This document shows, in pieces, positions 7,101 through 13,194 of a stretch of DNA of 13,194 bases. The stretch is from Chloroflexota bacterium. GTDB lineage: Bacteria; Chloroflexota; Anaerolineae; J102. Within the stretch, counting starts at the first letter, position 1; the number at the start of each line of letters is the position of its first letter. A model generated the notes under the pieces. It worked only from the letters and a program-made list of their open reading frames with translations, searched no databases and was not told the origin of the DNA. Made by a program: the position numbers and the translations under genes. Location: assembly GCA_003353825.1 (NCBI GenBank), contig PIVW01000118.1, forward strand, positions 1 through 13,194. The letters are read 5' to 3'.

Positions 7101-8543
7101 ATGTCTCATACTTGTTCTCGCTGCGGTACCAATGTTCCTAGTGATCGTGATGTCTGCCCCAACTGCGGGGTAGTCGTTACGAGACCAGATAATACCATTC
7201 GCTGCAACCACTGCCATCGCAGCGCCCCCTCACAGTTAACACTGTGTCCTCATTGTGGGCGAGAGCTCCATGCCTGGCGTCCTTATCGACCTATTGCCGC
7301 CGTAGTACTCTTACTGATTCTGTTTGGATTACTCAATTTTGCTGGGGGATGGGACTTAATTTCCAGAGCGGGTCAGGCGGTGACGGCTTTGATCCCGCCG
7401 CCGGCAACGTTGCTTCCCGGCCCAACCCAAACGCCCATCCCTACGCTCACAACTTCGCCCACCGAAATCGTTGTTGTCATTCAGCCCACCCCTACACACA
7501 TTGTCCTGACCGCAACCTCGGTGCCGGCGATAGAGCCGGCAGAGATAGCCACAGATACACCGGTGAGCACCCCCACTCCCACCGAGGAAGCAGTACCCAC
7601 CACCTACATCGTAGAGCCGGGCGATACACTGATAGGCATTGCCGGACAACTTGACACTACAGTTGAGGCGCTGATGTCGTTCAACAACATCAAGGACGCG
7701 ACCTCGCTGAGGGTGAATCAAGAAATAAAAATCCCGCCGCCAGAACCAACCGCGACGCCGATCCCGTCTGAGACCCCTACAGCTGAACCTACCGCCATAC
7801 AGACGCCCACAGCGGAAGCATCACCTACACGAACCCCGCGTGGAACCCGTCAGGCAACCGCGCAAACGGCCACAACTCCCACGAGTACATCCGAACCAAT
7901 AGCAACAGACACGCCAGAGCCGACCGTTACGCCCACCTCCAAACCGGCTGGCCCCTCGACTTATATCGTTCAACGGGGAGATACACTGGTGGGGATTGCT
8001 ACACAAGTCGATCGTAGCGTTGAGGCAATTGCCGTTTATAACAAGATCAAAGATCCAACTGCGCTTCGTATCAATCAGGAATTGAAAATCCCGCCAGCGA
8101 AATACACCCCACCTCCGCCAACGACCAAACCCCCTACTGTCACACCCACACCGATCGCGACACCGACTCCAAGTATCTCCTTGCCAGCCCCCCTATTGGT
8201 TAATCCTGGCGACGGTTCATCCTACAATGGTGGCAAAAACGAATTAATTGTCTTGGCCTGGCAAAACCCGACTGGCCTTCCGACCGGCATAGAAAATAGG
8301 GTTCATATCGGTGTCATTGTTGGAGAAAATCTTGTCGATTGGCGTTTGGAAGAAGCGATCGGGCAAGCGACCGAATTCATCGTTCCGGCCTGGCTATTCG
8401 GGCAGGCTCCGCAAGAGTATGGCCGGGGTTATGTTTGGTACATTCAAGCTGTATCGACCACACGCACTGGCGATGAACCAGCAGCATCATCACCCGTCTC
8501 TATACCAAGTGAGCAAAGGCGCTTTTACTGGAATAAATCATGA
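7101..8543 (+). CDS. Zinc-ribbon, single-pass membrane protein with two LysM domains
   Basis: The 480-residue protein joins a cytoplasmic metal-binding head to an outside peptidoglycan-binding part. Two zinc ribbons use Cys 5, 8, 19, 22 and Cys 35, 38, 49, 52. A membrane helix covers about 65-82. A Thr/Pro-rich spacer follows, then LysM 1 (about 168-212, starting TYIVEPGDTL), a second Thr/Pro spacer, LysM 2 (about 287-331, starting TYIVQRGDTL), a third Pro/Thr spacer, and a final domain of about 110 residues that looks like an Ig or fibronectin-type fold. LysM binds N-acetylglucosamine-containing glycans such as peptidoglycan. I prefer ATG 7101 because the in-frame ATG at 7038 lies in the -10 box; neither start has a Shine-Dalgarno sequence. 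The stop overlaps the HEAT gene start as ATGA. Exact role unknown; anchoring to or sensing the wall is an inference. Confidence 0.85.
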   Translation: MSHTCSRCGTNVPSDRDVCPNCGVVVTRPDNTIRCNHCHRSAPSQLTLCPHCGRELHAWRPYRPIAAVVLLLILFGLLNFAGGWDLISRAGQAVTALIPPPATLLPGPTQTPIPTLTTSPTEIVVVIQPTPTHIVLTATSVPAIEPAEIATDTPVSTPTPTEEAVPTTYIVEPGDTLIGIAGQLDTTVEALMSFNNIKDATSLRVNQEIKIPPPEPTATPIPSETPTAEPTAIQTPTAEASPTRTPRGTRQATAQTATTPTSTSEPIATDTPEPTVTPTSKPAGPSTYIVQRGDTLVGIATQVDRSVEAIAVYNKIKDPTALRINQELKIPPAKYTPPPPTTKPPTVTPTPIATPTPSISLPAPLLVNPGDGSSYNGGKNELIVLAWQNPTGLPTGIENRVHIGVIVGENLVDWRLEEAIGQATEFIVPAWLFGQAPQEYGRGYVWYIQAVSTTRTGDEPAASSPVSIPSEQRRFYWNKS

Positions 8544-9589
8544 CCCGCAAACTCGGCGAAACCCTCAGCAGCTTGGGAGATACCGGGCCTGAGATTAATC
8601 TCTCTCTGTTAGCCAATCTAAGTGATCTGAATTCCCGAGAGCTTGCACGATTTCGGACAGCGTGGATCACCTACGACAGCACGAGACGCGTGGAATTGTT
8701 GCACGCCTTGATCGAGCTGGCAGTTGAACATGTCGAATATGATTTTCGTGTCATTTACTCGTGGGCATTGGGGGATGCAAACCCTAGGGTGCGCAGCCTC
8801 TCTATCGAAGGATTGTGGGAGGATGAACGGCCCCACCTCATTGCCGCATTCCGAGACTTACTTCATGGAGATTCAGATCCCGATGTGAGAGCGGCAGCCG
8901 CTACTGCACTGGGCAGGTTTGTTTACTGGGGTGAAATAGGCTCTGTCGAATCAGGCCACGCAGAACATGCAACCCGCGCACTCTGGGAAAGATTACATGA
9001 CACCAATGAAGTCGTTCATGTACGGCGCAGGGCTTTGGAAGACATCGCCGTCTCGAGTGATGGATCGGTTTCAGGCGTGATTGAGAACGCACTGTATGAT
9101 ACCGATCCATCTATGCGTGAGAGCGCGCTCTACGCCATGGGACGCAGCGCCGACCTCAAATGGATACCCCACCTGGTATCTGAACTCGGACAATCAGATC
9201 CTGCGCTACGCTTCCAAGCTGTGAACGCCTTAGGCGAACTTGAGGCGCGAGCAGCTGTTTCGCAAATTATCAACTTGATCGCCTCTGAAACCGACTCCGA
9301 AGTCCGCCTGGCAGCGCTGCTGGCTCTGGGTTCAATCGGCGGCACTGAGGCGCGCCAGGCATTGGAAGCGGCCACAGAATGGGAGGATGAAGCCGTAGTC
9401 GAGGCAGCCGAACAGGCACTGGAAGAATTGCTCTCCGATGACGGCAACACTTATGAAATCATCAACGATATCCTCGGCATCGATGATGAGGAAGTCGAAG
9501 CACTTACGATCGAAGATGAATTTTACGAAGACCCACTGGAGGCTGAAGTCCGACAGCTACTCGATGAACGTGATGAGTGGCTTAGATGA
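8540..9589 (+). CDS. HEAT-repeat protein with acidic C-terminus
   Basis: This 349-residue protein has no signal peptide or membrane segment and is probably cytoplasmic. Residues from about 75 to 300 form HEAT or PBS-lyase-type repeats, seen as recurring units such as DPDVRAAAATALGRF, DPSMRESALYAMGRS, DPALRFQAVNALGEL and DSEVRLAALLALGSI spaced about 30 residues apart. Such repeats are protein-binding scaffolds. The last 50 residues are strongly acidic (many Glu and Asp) and may be disordered. The phycobilin lyase activity known for some relatives is unlikely here, since nothing in the window points to phycobilisomes. It starts by ATGA overlap with the LysM gene and ends by ATGA overlap with the permease gene, so the three are probably translated together. 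A partner for the zinc-ribbon head of the LysM protein is a reasonable guess. Confidence 0.85.
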   Translation: MTRKLGETLSSLGDTGPEINLSLLANLSDLNSRELARFRTAWITYDSTRRVELLHALIELAVEHVEYDFRVIYSWALGDANPRVRSLSIEGLWEDERPHLIAAFRDLLHGDSDPDVRAAAATALGRFVYWGEIGSVESGHAEHATRALWERLHDTNEVVHVRRRALEDIAVSSDGSVSGVIENALYDTDPSMRESALYAMGRSADLKWIPHLVSELGQSDPALRFQAVNALGELEARAAVSQIINLIASETDSEVRLAALLALGSIGGTEARQALEAATEWEDEAVVEAAEQALEELLSDDGNTYEIINDILGIDDEEVEALTIEDEFYEDPLEAEVRQLLDERDEWLR

Positions 9590-10512
9590 GTGTTGGGGAC
9601 CTGTTTCAATCATTAAGCCAGGTGCTAGTAGAAATCCTATTGCCCATTGCCTTGATGGCGCTGGTCGGCTTCCTCATCCGACGGAGACTTCAAATCGACG
9701 TACGTTCTGTCAGTCGCATTGTATTCTATATCCTGGCCCCATGCCTGATCTACACCTCGATCATTACATTGGATATAGAGATCGACACCATATGGCGAAC
9801 CCTGGCCTTTGCTGCCAGCTTCATGGTTCTCATGGGGAGCGCCTCGTACCTACTGGCCCGGCGCTGGCACTACAGCAGCAGTTTGGGTGCAGCCTTTGTC
9901 ATGTGCTCGATTATCTTGAACAATGGCAACTATGGTCTGCCCCTCAATCTCTTCGCCTTCGGCCCTGATGGATTCGATTACGCATTGATCCTGTATCTAT
10001 TCAACTCTTTAGTGGGCAGCACTGTCAGCATCTATTTGCTGGCGCGTGGCGAGAACGGGGGTCGTCTGGCCTTACGCCGTACCCTGGCCACACCGGTTGT
10101 CTGGGCGATTATTCTCGGTTTCATCAGCCGTACGACCGGTATCATGCCCACCGGATCACTATTCGATATGTTGTATATGACAGGGCGCTCAGCAATACCG
10201 GTCTTCCTCATCATTTTGGGGATGTCATTGGCTCAGGCAAGCGCTCACGTCAATATACGGCCGGTATCCCGCCTTACTGCATTACGAATGTTCGGCGGCC
10301 CTACACTCGCTATTATTCTGGCGCGACTCGTCGGTCTTAGCGGGCTGGCCTATACCGTGGCAGTGCTGCAAGGTTCGATGCCCACCGCCGTGAATGCCAT
10401 TGTCATCAGCAATGAGTTCGAGGCAACACCGGACTTTGTTGCCGGATCCGTCTTCATTACCACACTCGTGAGTATACTCACCTTACCGGCCTTACTGCTA
10501 TGGCTTACATAA
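9586..10512 (+). CDS. AEC-family permease (auxin efflux carrier superfamily)
   Basis: The 308-residue protein is highly hydrophobic, with about ten predicted membrane helices. It shows the family landmarks: a paired-helix segment with NNGNYGLPLNLFAFG at about 110-124 and, near the end, a segment with QGSMPTAVNAIVIS followed by a last helix pair. Bacterial members of the AEC family include malate, malonate and other carboxylate transporters, but many have no known substrate. A substrate cannot be read from this sequence. The length is typical and both ends look intact. The ATG overlaps the HEAT gene stop (ATGA), so it is the third gene of the coupled set. A hairpin 40 bases after its stop may close the unit. 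Confidence 0.9.
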   Translation: MSVGDLFQSLSQVLVEILLPIALMALVGFLIRRRLQIDVRSVSRIVFYILAPCLIYTSIITLDIEIDTIWRTLAFAASFMVLMGSASYLLARRWHYSSSLGAAFVMCSIILNNGNYGLPLNLFAFGPDGFDYALILYLFNSLVGSTVSIYLLARGENGGRLALRRTLATPVVWAIILGFISRTTGIMPTGSLFDMLYMTGRSAIPVFLIILGMSLAQASAHVNIRPVSRLTALRMFGGPTLAIILARLVGLSGLAYTVAVLQGSMPTAVNAIVISNEFEATPDFVAGSVFITTLVSILTLPALLLWLT

Positions 10513-10551
10513 ACGTCGCCAGTTCCTTTTTCGACAGCCATCTCAACGGGC

Positions 10552-10567
10552 GGCGCAAGGGTGCGCC
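10552..10567 (+). terminator. Possible terminator hairpin after the permease gene
   Basis: GGCGCA (10552-10557) pairs perfectly with TGCGCC (10562-10567) across the loop AGGG. It is GC-rich and lies in the 73-base gap between the permease and TPR genes. No T-run follows directly, although ACTAGTATTTGATTT downstream is AT-rich. It could end the permease operon or sit in the leader of the TPR gene. Confidence 0.35.
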
Positions 10568-10585
10568 TCTACTAGTATTTGATTT

Positions 10586-11104
10586 ATGACTACCGAGCAA
10601 GAAAAGGAACAACAAGCTTATCAACTGTTGCGTGAAGGCGCGCGTCTGTTGAGATCGCAGCGGTTTGCCGAGGCTCTAACTCCGTTGGAACAAGCCAATG
10701 AGTTGAAACCCCATGACGCGGACATCGCCATCTCTTTGGGTGGTGCATATGTCATGAATGGCAAATGGAGCAAGGCCGTTACCTTGCTCGAAAACGCTGC
10801 GGAGCGATATCCTGACAATGTCCGGCTGTGGCTCAACCTGGCTGCCGCTTATCTAGGCCGATTGGAATTATCAAGCCGCCCACGCCAGGAACAAGCCATC
10901 GAGGCCTATCAACGGGCACTCGAACTCGATCCGAAAGCGCCTAGTGTACAGTACAATATCGGCCTGGTTTACGCCGAGCGCAAGGACTGGGCGCAAGCTG
11001 AAGTGTGGTTTGCTCAAGCCCTGAATGTCGATCCTGGCGATCGAGACGCTGCTAAATGGCTGAAGAAAGTTCGGGATGCTCAGAAACCGGAACTTGAAGG
11101 CTGA
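10586..11104 (+). CDS. TPR-repeat protein
   Basis: The 172-residue protein is made almost entirely of tetratricopeptide repeats, about four. The clearest units start near residues 11, 45 and 116, with typical endings such as ALELDP and ALNVDP. TPRs are protein-interaction modules and carry no catalytic activity. It has no signal peptide or membrane segment and is probably cytoplasmic. The ATG at 10586 has no Shine-Dalgarno sequence. It starts a tight group with the acylphosphatase and FecR-like genes (16 and 11 bases apart). The partner is unknown. Confidence 0.85.
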   Translation: MTTEQEKEQQAYQLLREGARLLRSQRFAEALTPLEQANELKPHDADIAISLGGAYVMNGKWSKAVTLLENAAERYPDNVRLWLNLAAAYLGRLELSSRPRQEQAIEAYQRALELDPKAPSVQYNIGLVYAERKDWAQAEVWFAQALNVDPGDRDAAKWLKKVRDAQKPELEG

Positions 11105-11120
11105 CCCCATCGTCGTTGTT

Positions 11121-11426
11121 ATGGAACCTGCCTTTATCTCAGATCCTACCATCCGGCGATTTCAGGCCAAGATCTATGGCCGGGTTCAGGGCGTCGGTTT
11201 TAGAGTCTTTGTATCAAACCAGGCGCAGCTCCTCCAGTTGCCCGGTAGCGCCCGCAATGTCTATTTTCCCAACCCCCATGTCGCCGTTGTGGCGGAAGGA
11301 CCTGAGGCAAAACTGAAGCGCTTAATCGCTCTGCTCCACCAGGGCCCGGCTATGGCCAGGGTCGATAAAGTTGATATAGTCTGGCTCGATCCCCTCGGGA
11401 ACGAGCAGATTTTTCGTATTGGTTGA
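11121..11426 (+). CDS. acyP: Acylphosphatase
   Basis: Acylphosphatase hydrolyses acyl phosphates such as acetyl phosphate or 1,3-bisphosphoglycerate to the acid and phosphate, in the cytoplasm. The 101-residue protein has the family signature YGRVQGVGFR, with the phosphate-binding Arg28, and the catalytic Asn46 in GSARN. Their 18-residue spacing equals that in the human enzyme. The loop after Asn46 reads VYFPNPH instead of the usual short DG turn, a small divergence. I chose ATG 11121 because it avoids overlapping the TPR gene and gives near-normal length; ATG 11076 would add 15 residues and overlap that gene by 29 bases. No Shine-Dalgarno sequence is visible for either. The FecR-like gene follows at once. 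Confidence 0.87.
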   Translation: MEPAFISDPTIRRFQAKIYGRVQGVGFRVFVSNQAQLLQLPGSARNVYFPNPHVAVVAEGPEAKLKRLIALLHQGPAMARVDKVDIVWLDPLGNEQIFRIG

Positions 11427-11437
11427 CCCATAACATC

Positions 11438-12718
11438 ATGTCCATTGTCGATACCGCCAGCCAGCAATCCCACAGCCCCTCTCCCCCCGTGCCCTACGAA
11501 AATGTTGGACACCAAGCATGGATGCTATTGTGGATCGCCTTTGCCACTTTTACGATCTTGCTGGTAGGGATTCCTCTGTCGATCAATTGGTATATTCACA
11601 ACGCCACACGGCCTCTCCCCACTCAGGTCGAGGCCATTCGTGGCACCACCCTGATCATGACTGAAAATTCTGAGGAACCGACCGCGGTCATCAATACCAT
11701 CGAGGCCTCGGAAGGTGAGACCATCCGTACGGACGATATTGCCCGTGCTAACATGTCGGTCTATGAGTCGGAGCAGACGCAAGATACGTTAACGACGGTG
11801 CAATTACGAAGCAATAGCGAGCTGGTTGTCGATCAGGTACGTACGCCTCGTTTCAATCAAAGTCAGGGATACAATACCGTAGGTCTGAGCCTGAACCTGG
11901 GCCGGGCTCGCGTGACCGGAAATCCAAGTGAGGAGCGTGATCTAGACATCAGTGTGACGACGCCACACAGCACCATCCGTTTCCAGGATGGCAGCGCCGC
12001 TATTGCGGTCAATAACGACACCACAGAAGTCAGCGCTCGCCGCGGAGAAGTTTCTGTAGAAGCTGAAGGACGCACCGTCATACTCAATGACGGAAGACGA
12101 ACCACTGTTACGCTTGGATCCCCCCCCACTTACCCGCAAGCTACATCTCAAAATCTCGTTGCAAATGGTGATCTCTCGCAACCCCTTGAGGAAACATGGA
12201 TCAAAGAACAGATCGTGGATGCCGGAGATCTCAGCGATGTCATCTATGGGGATGCTAGTGTCATCGACATTGGTGGGCGCCTTGCCGCTTACTTTGTCCG
12301 GAATGACGCAATAGGGGGCATCCATACCGAGACCTCGTTAACCCAAAAGATTGATACAGATGTTCAGGATTTTGATAGCCTCGTCCTGCGTCTTGATGCA
12401 CGCCTGATCAGTCAGAGTCTATCTGGAGGGGGCATTCTCTCGTCAGAATTCCCGCTTATGGTTCGTATCGATTTCATCGATATCGACGGCAACCCTCAGT
12501 TCTGGACATGGGGTTTTTACGCGGTGGACCCTGTCGACAACTGGCCGATTCGCGACGGTGAAAAAATACCCAGTTTCGTCTGGTATGAATACGAATCGCC
12601 TTGTTTTTTGCAGAGTCCCACCTTCCCGCGACCGCAAAAAGTAGTGAGCATCCGCGTTTACGCCAGCGGCCATAATTATCGCAGCCAGGTGTCCGATATC
12701 GGCCTGATTGCAAAGTAA
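11438..12718 (+). CDS. Membrane-anchored FecR-like protein with C-terminal jelly-roll domain
   Basis: The 426-residue protein has a short cytoplasmic N-terminus, one membrane helix at about 28-47 and a large outside part. Residues about 88-225 resemble a FecR domain: beta-rich, with LRSNSELVV, a TPHSTIRFQDG segment and RRGEVSVEAEGRTVIL. Residues about 239-426 begin LVANGDLSQPLEETW, the typical opening of galactose-binding-like jelly-roll (carbohydrate-binding) domains. FecR proteins usually regulate an extracytoplasmic sigma factor, but none is present and the N-terminus looks too short for the classic anti-sigma part, so a carbohydrate-binding or surface role is as likely. A TTG at 11423 is an alternative start that overlaps the acylphosphatase stop (TTGA); I prefer ATG 11438. 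The glycosyltransferase gene begins at or just after its stop. Confidence 0.75.
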   Translation: MSIVDTASQQSHSPSPPVPYENVGHQAWMLLWIAFATFTILLVGIPLSINWYIHNATRPLPTQVEAIRGTTLIMTENSEEPTAVINTIEASEGETIRTDDIARANMSVYESEQTQDTLTTVQLRSNSELVVDQVRTPRFNQSQGYNTVGLSLNLGRARVTGNPSEERDLDISVTTPHSTIRFQDGSAAIAVNNDTTEVSARRGEVSVEAEGRTVILNDGRRTTVTLGSPPTYPQATSQNLVANGDLSQPLEETWIKEQIVDAGDLSDVIYGDASVIDIGGRLAAYFVRNDAIGGIHTETSLTQKIDTDVQDFDSLVLRLDARLISQSLSGGGILSSEFPLMVRIDFIDIDGNPQFWTWGFYAVDPVDNWPIRDGEKIPSFVWYEYESPCFLQSPTFPRPQKVVSIRVYASGHNYRSQVSDIGLIAK

Positions 12719-12725
12719 CTGTGCG

Positions 12726-13178
12726 GTGCCAGTGTCTCCAACGAAAGGATATTTTGCTGAATTGCCACGCCGTCGAGTTGGGCCGATTCTGCTATTTCTC
12801 CTGCCGCTGCTAGTCTACCTGGCTCTAACTCTTTATCAGATCGATCTGCCCGGCCCCAATTATGATGAGGCGGTAGAAGCAAAAGCGGCCGTACAACTCG
12901 TGCGGGGATTGTCGGTGGAGGCGCATCGTGATTCAACACTGACGCTGTGGGGAAAGCGCTTTCCACTGATGATCGTCGATTATGTTGGAGCGTTGAATAC
13001 CTACGGTTTGCTGGTATTGTTCGAACTGGGCGGGATCAGTGTGACTGCCATGCGCCTCTGGCCACTACTGATCGGCGCCCTCATACTTTGGCTGAGCTAC
13101 CGCCTGGCCTGGGAGGTGGCGGGCTTGCGGGCGGGGTTAGTTGCCGCTCTCCTCCTGGCGGTGCACCCCTCCTTTTAG
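12726..13178 (+). CDS. GT39-like membrane glycosyltransferase, N-terminal part, frame broken near the window end
   Basis: The protein resembles the N-terminal part of the PMT/ArnT (GT39) superfamily, which transfers sugars from polyprenyl-phosphate donors outside the membrane. A first membrane helix (about 20-37) is followed by PGPNYDEA, with Asp47-Glu48 in the place of the conserved acidic pair of the first outside loop. Two or more hydrophobic segments follow, ending LLLAVHPSF. A TAG stops the frame at 13176-13178, far short of the several hundred residues usual for the family. Dropping one T from the run at 13173-13176 gives HPSF followed by RYFYSH, close to the family pattern at this place, so a frameshift is likely. 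The start is uncertain: TTG 12708, GTG 12726, GTG 12732 or TTG 12762, the last preceded by AAAGGA at 12744. The gene probably continues beyond 13194. Confidence 0.7.
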   Translation: MPVSPTKGYFAELPRRRVGPILLFLLPLLVYLALTLYQIDLPGPNYDEAVEAKAAVQLVRGLSVEAHRDSTLTLWGKRFPLMIVDYVGALNTYGLLVLFELGGISVTAMRLWPLLIGALILWLSYRLAWEVAGLRAGLVAALLLAVHPSF

Positions 13179-13194
13179 GTACTTCTATTCCCAC

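Noticed and set aside
9438..9968. Plus-strand frame of 176 codons across the HEAT/permease junction
   Set aside because: It lies out of frame with both well-supported genes and has no domain character; the ATGA overlap fits the two genes much better.

Overview
The window looks like a stretch of chromosome from a Chloroflexota bacterium, most likely in or near the Anaerolineae/Caldilineae. This is inferred from gene content and style. Three exported proteins carry long Thr/Pro linkers, there is an isopentenyl phosphate kinase (an archaeal-type mevalonate-pathway enzyme known in some Chloroflexota), GC content is moderate, and Shine-Dalgarno sequences are scarce. All eleven genes recognised lie on the + strand. 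There is no tRNA, rRNA, CRISPR array, transposase or phage gene, and no gap between genes exceeds 300 bases.

Layout. Bases 1-265 hold a short heptamer repeat, a good promoter whose -10 box sits inside a 31-bp imperfect palindrome, and a leader with a clear ribosome binding site. DegV-family lipid-binding protein follows (266-1114). A secreted subtilisin-like protease (1275-3395) has an inserted domain, a Thr/Pro tail encoded by a 54-bp-period repeat, and a short C-terminal beta domain. After a gap with two hairpins and a TATAAT box comes a lipoprotein lytic transglycosylase with a TPR-type superhelix (3647-6154). It overlaps an isopentenyl phosphate kinase gene (6147-6974). A hairpin and a second good promoter lead into three genes joined by ATGA overlaps: a zinc-ribbon/membrane/double-LysM protein (7101-8543), a HEAT-repeat protein (8540-9589) and an AEC-family permease (9586-10512). 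The last group is a TPR protein (10586-11104), an acylphosphatase (11121-11426), a membrane-anchored FecR-like plus jelly-roll protein (11438-12718), and the start of a GT39-like membrane glycosyltransferase. Its frame is closed by a stop codon 16 bases before the window ends, probably through a frameshift.

The theme is the cell envelope: peptidoglycan cleavage, peptidoglycan binding, surface proteolysis, isoprenoid precursor supply (which also feeds lipid carriers), lipid binding, and a polyprenyl-phosphate-type glycosyltransferase. No known defence, secretion or biosynthetic system is present. The most interesting points are the coupled LysM/HEAT/permease set with its inside-to-outside topology, the operator-like palindrome over the degV promoter, the coupling of the transglycosylase to isopentenyl phosphate kinase, and the combination of Thr/Pro-rich exported proteins with a GT39-like enzyme. 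The functional links are inferences from position.
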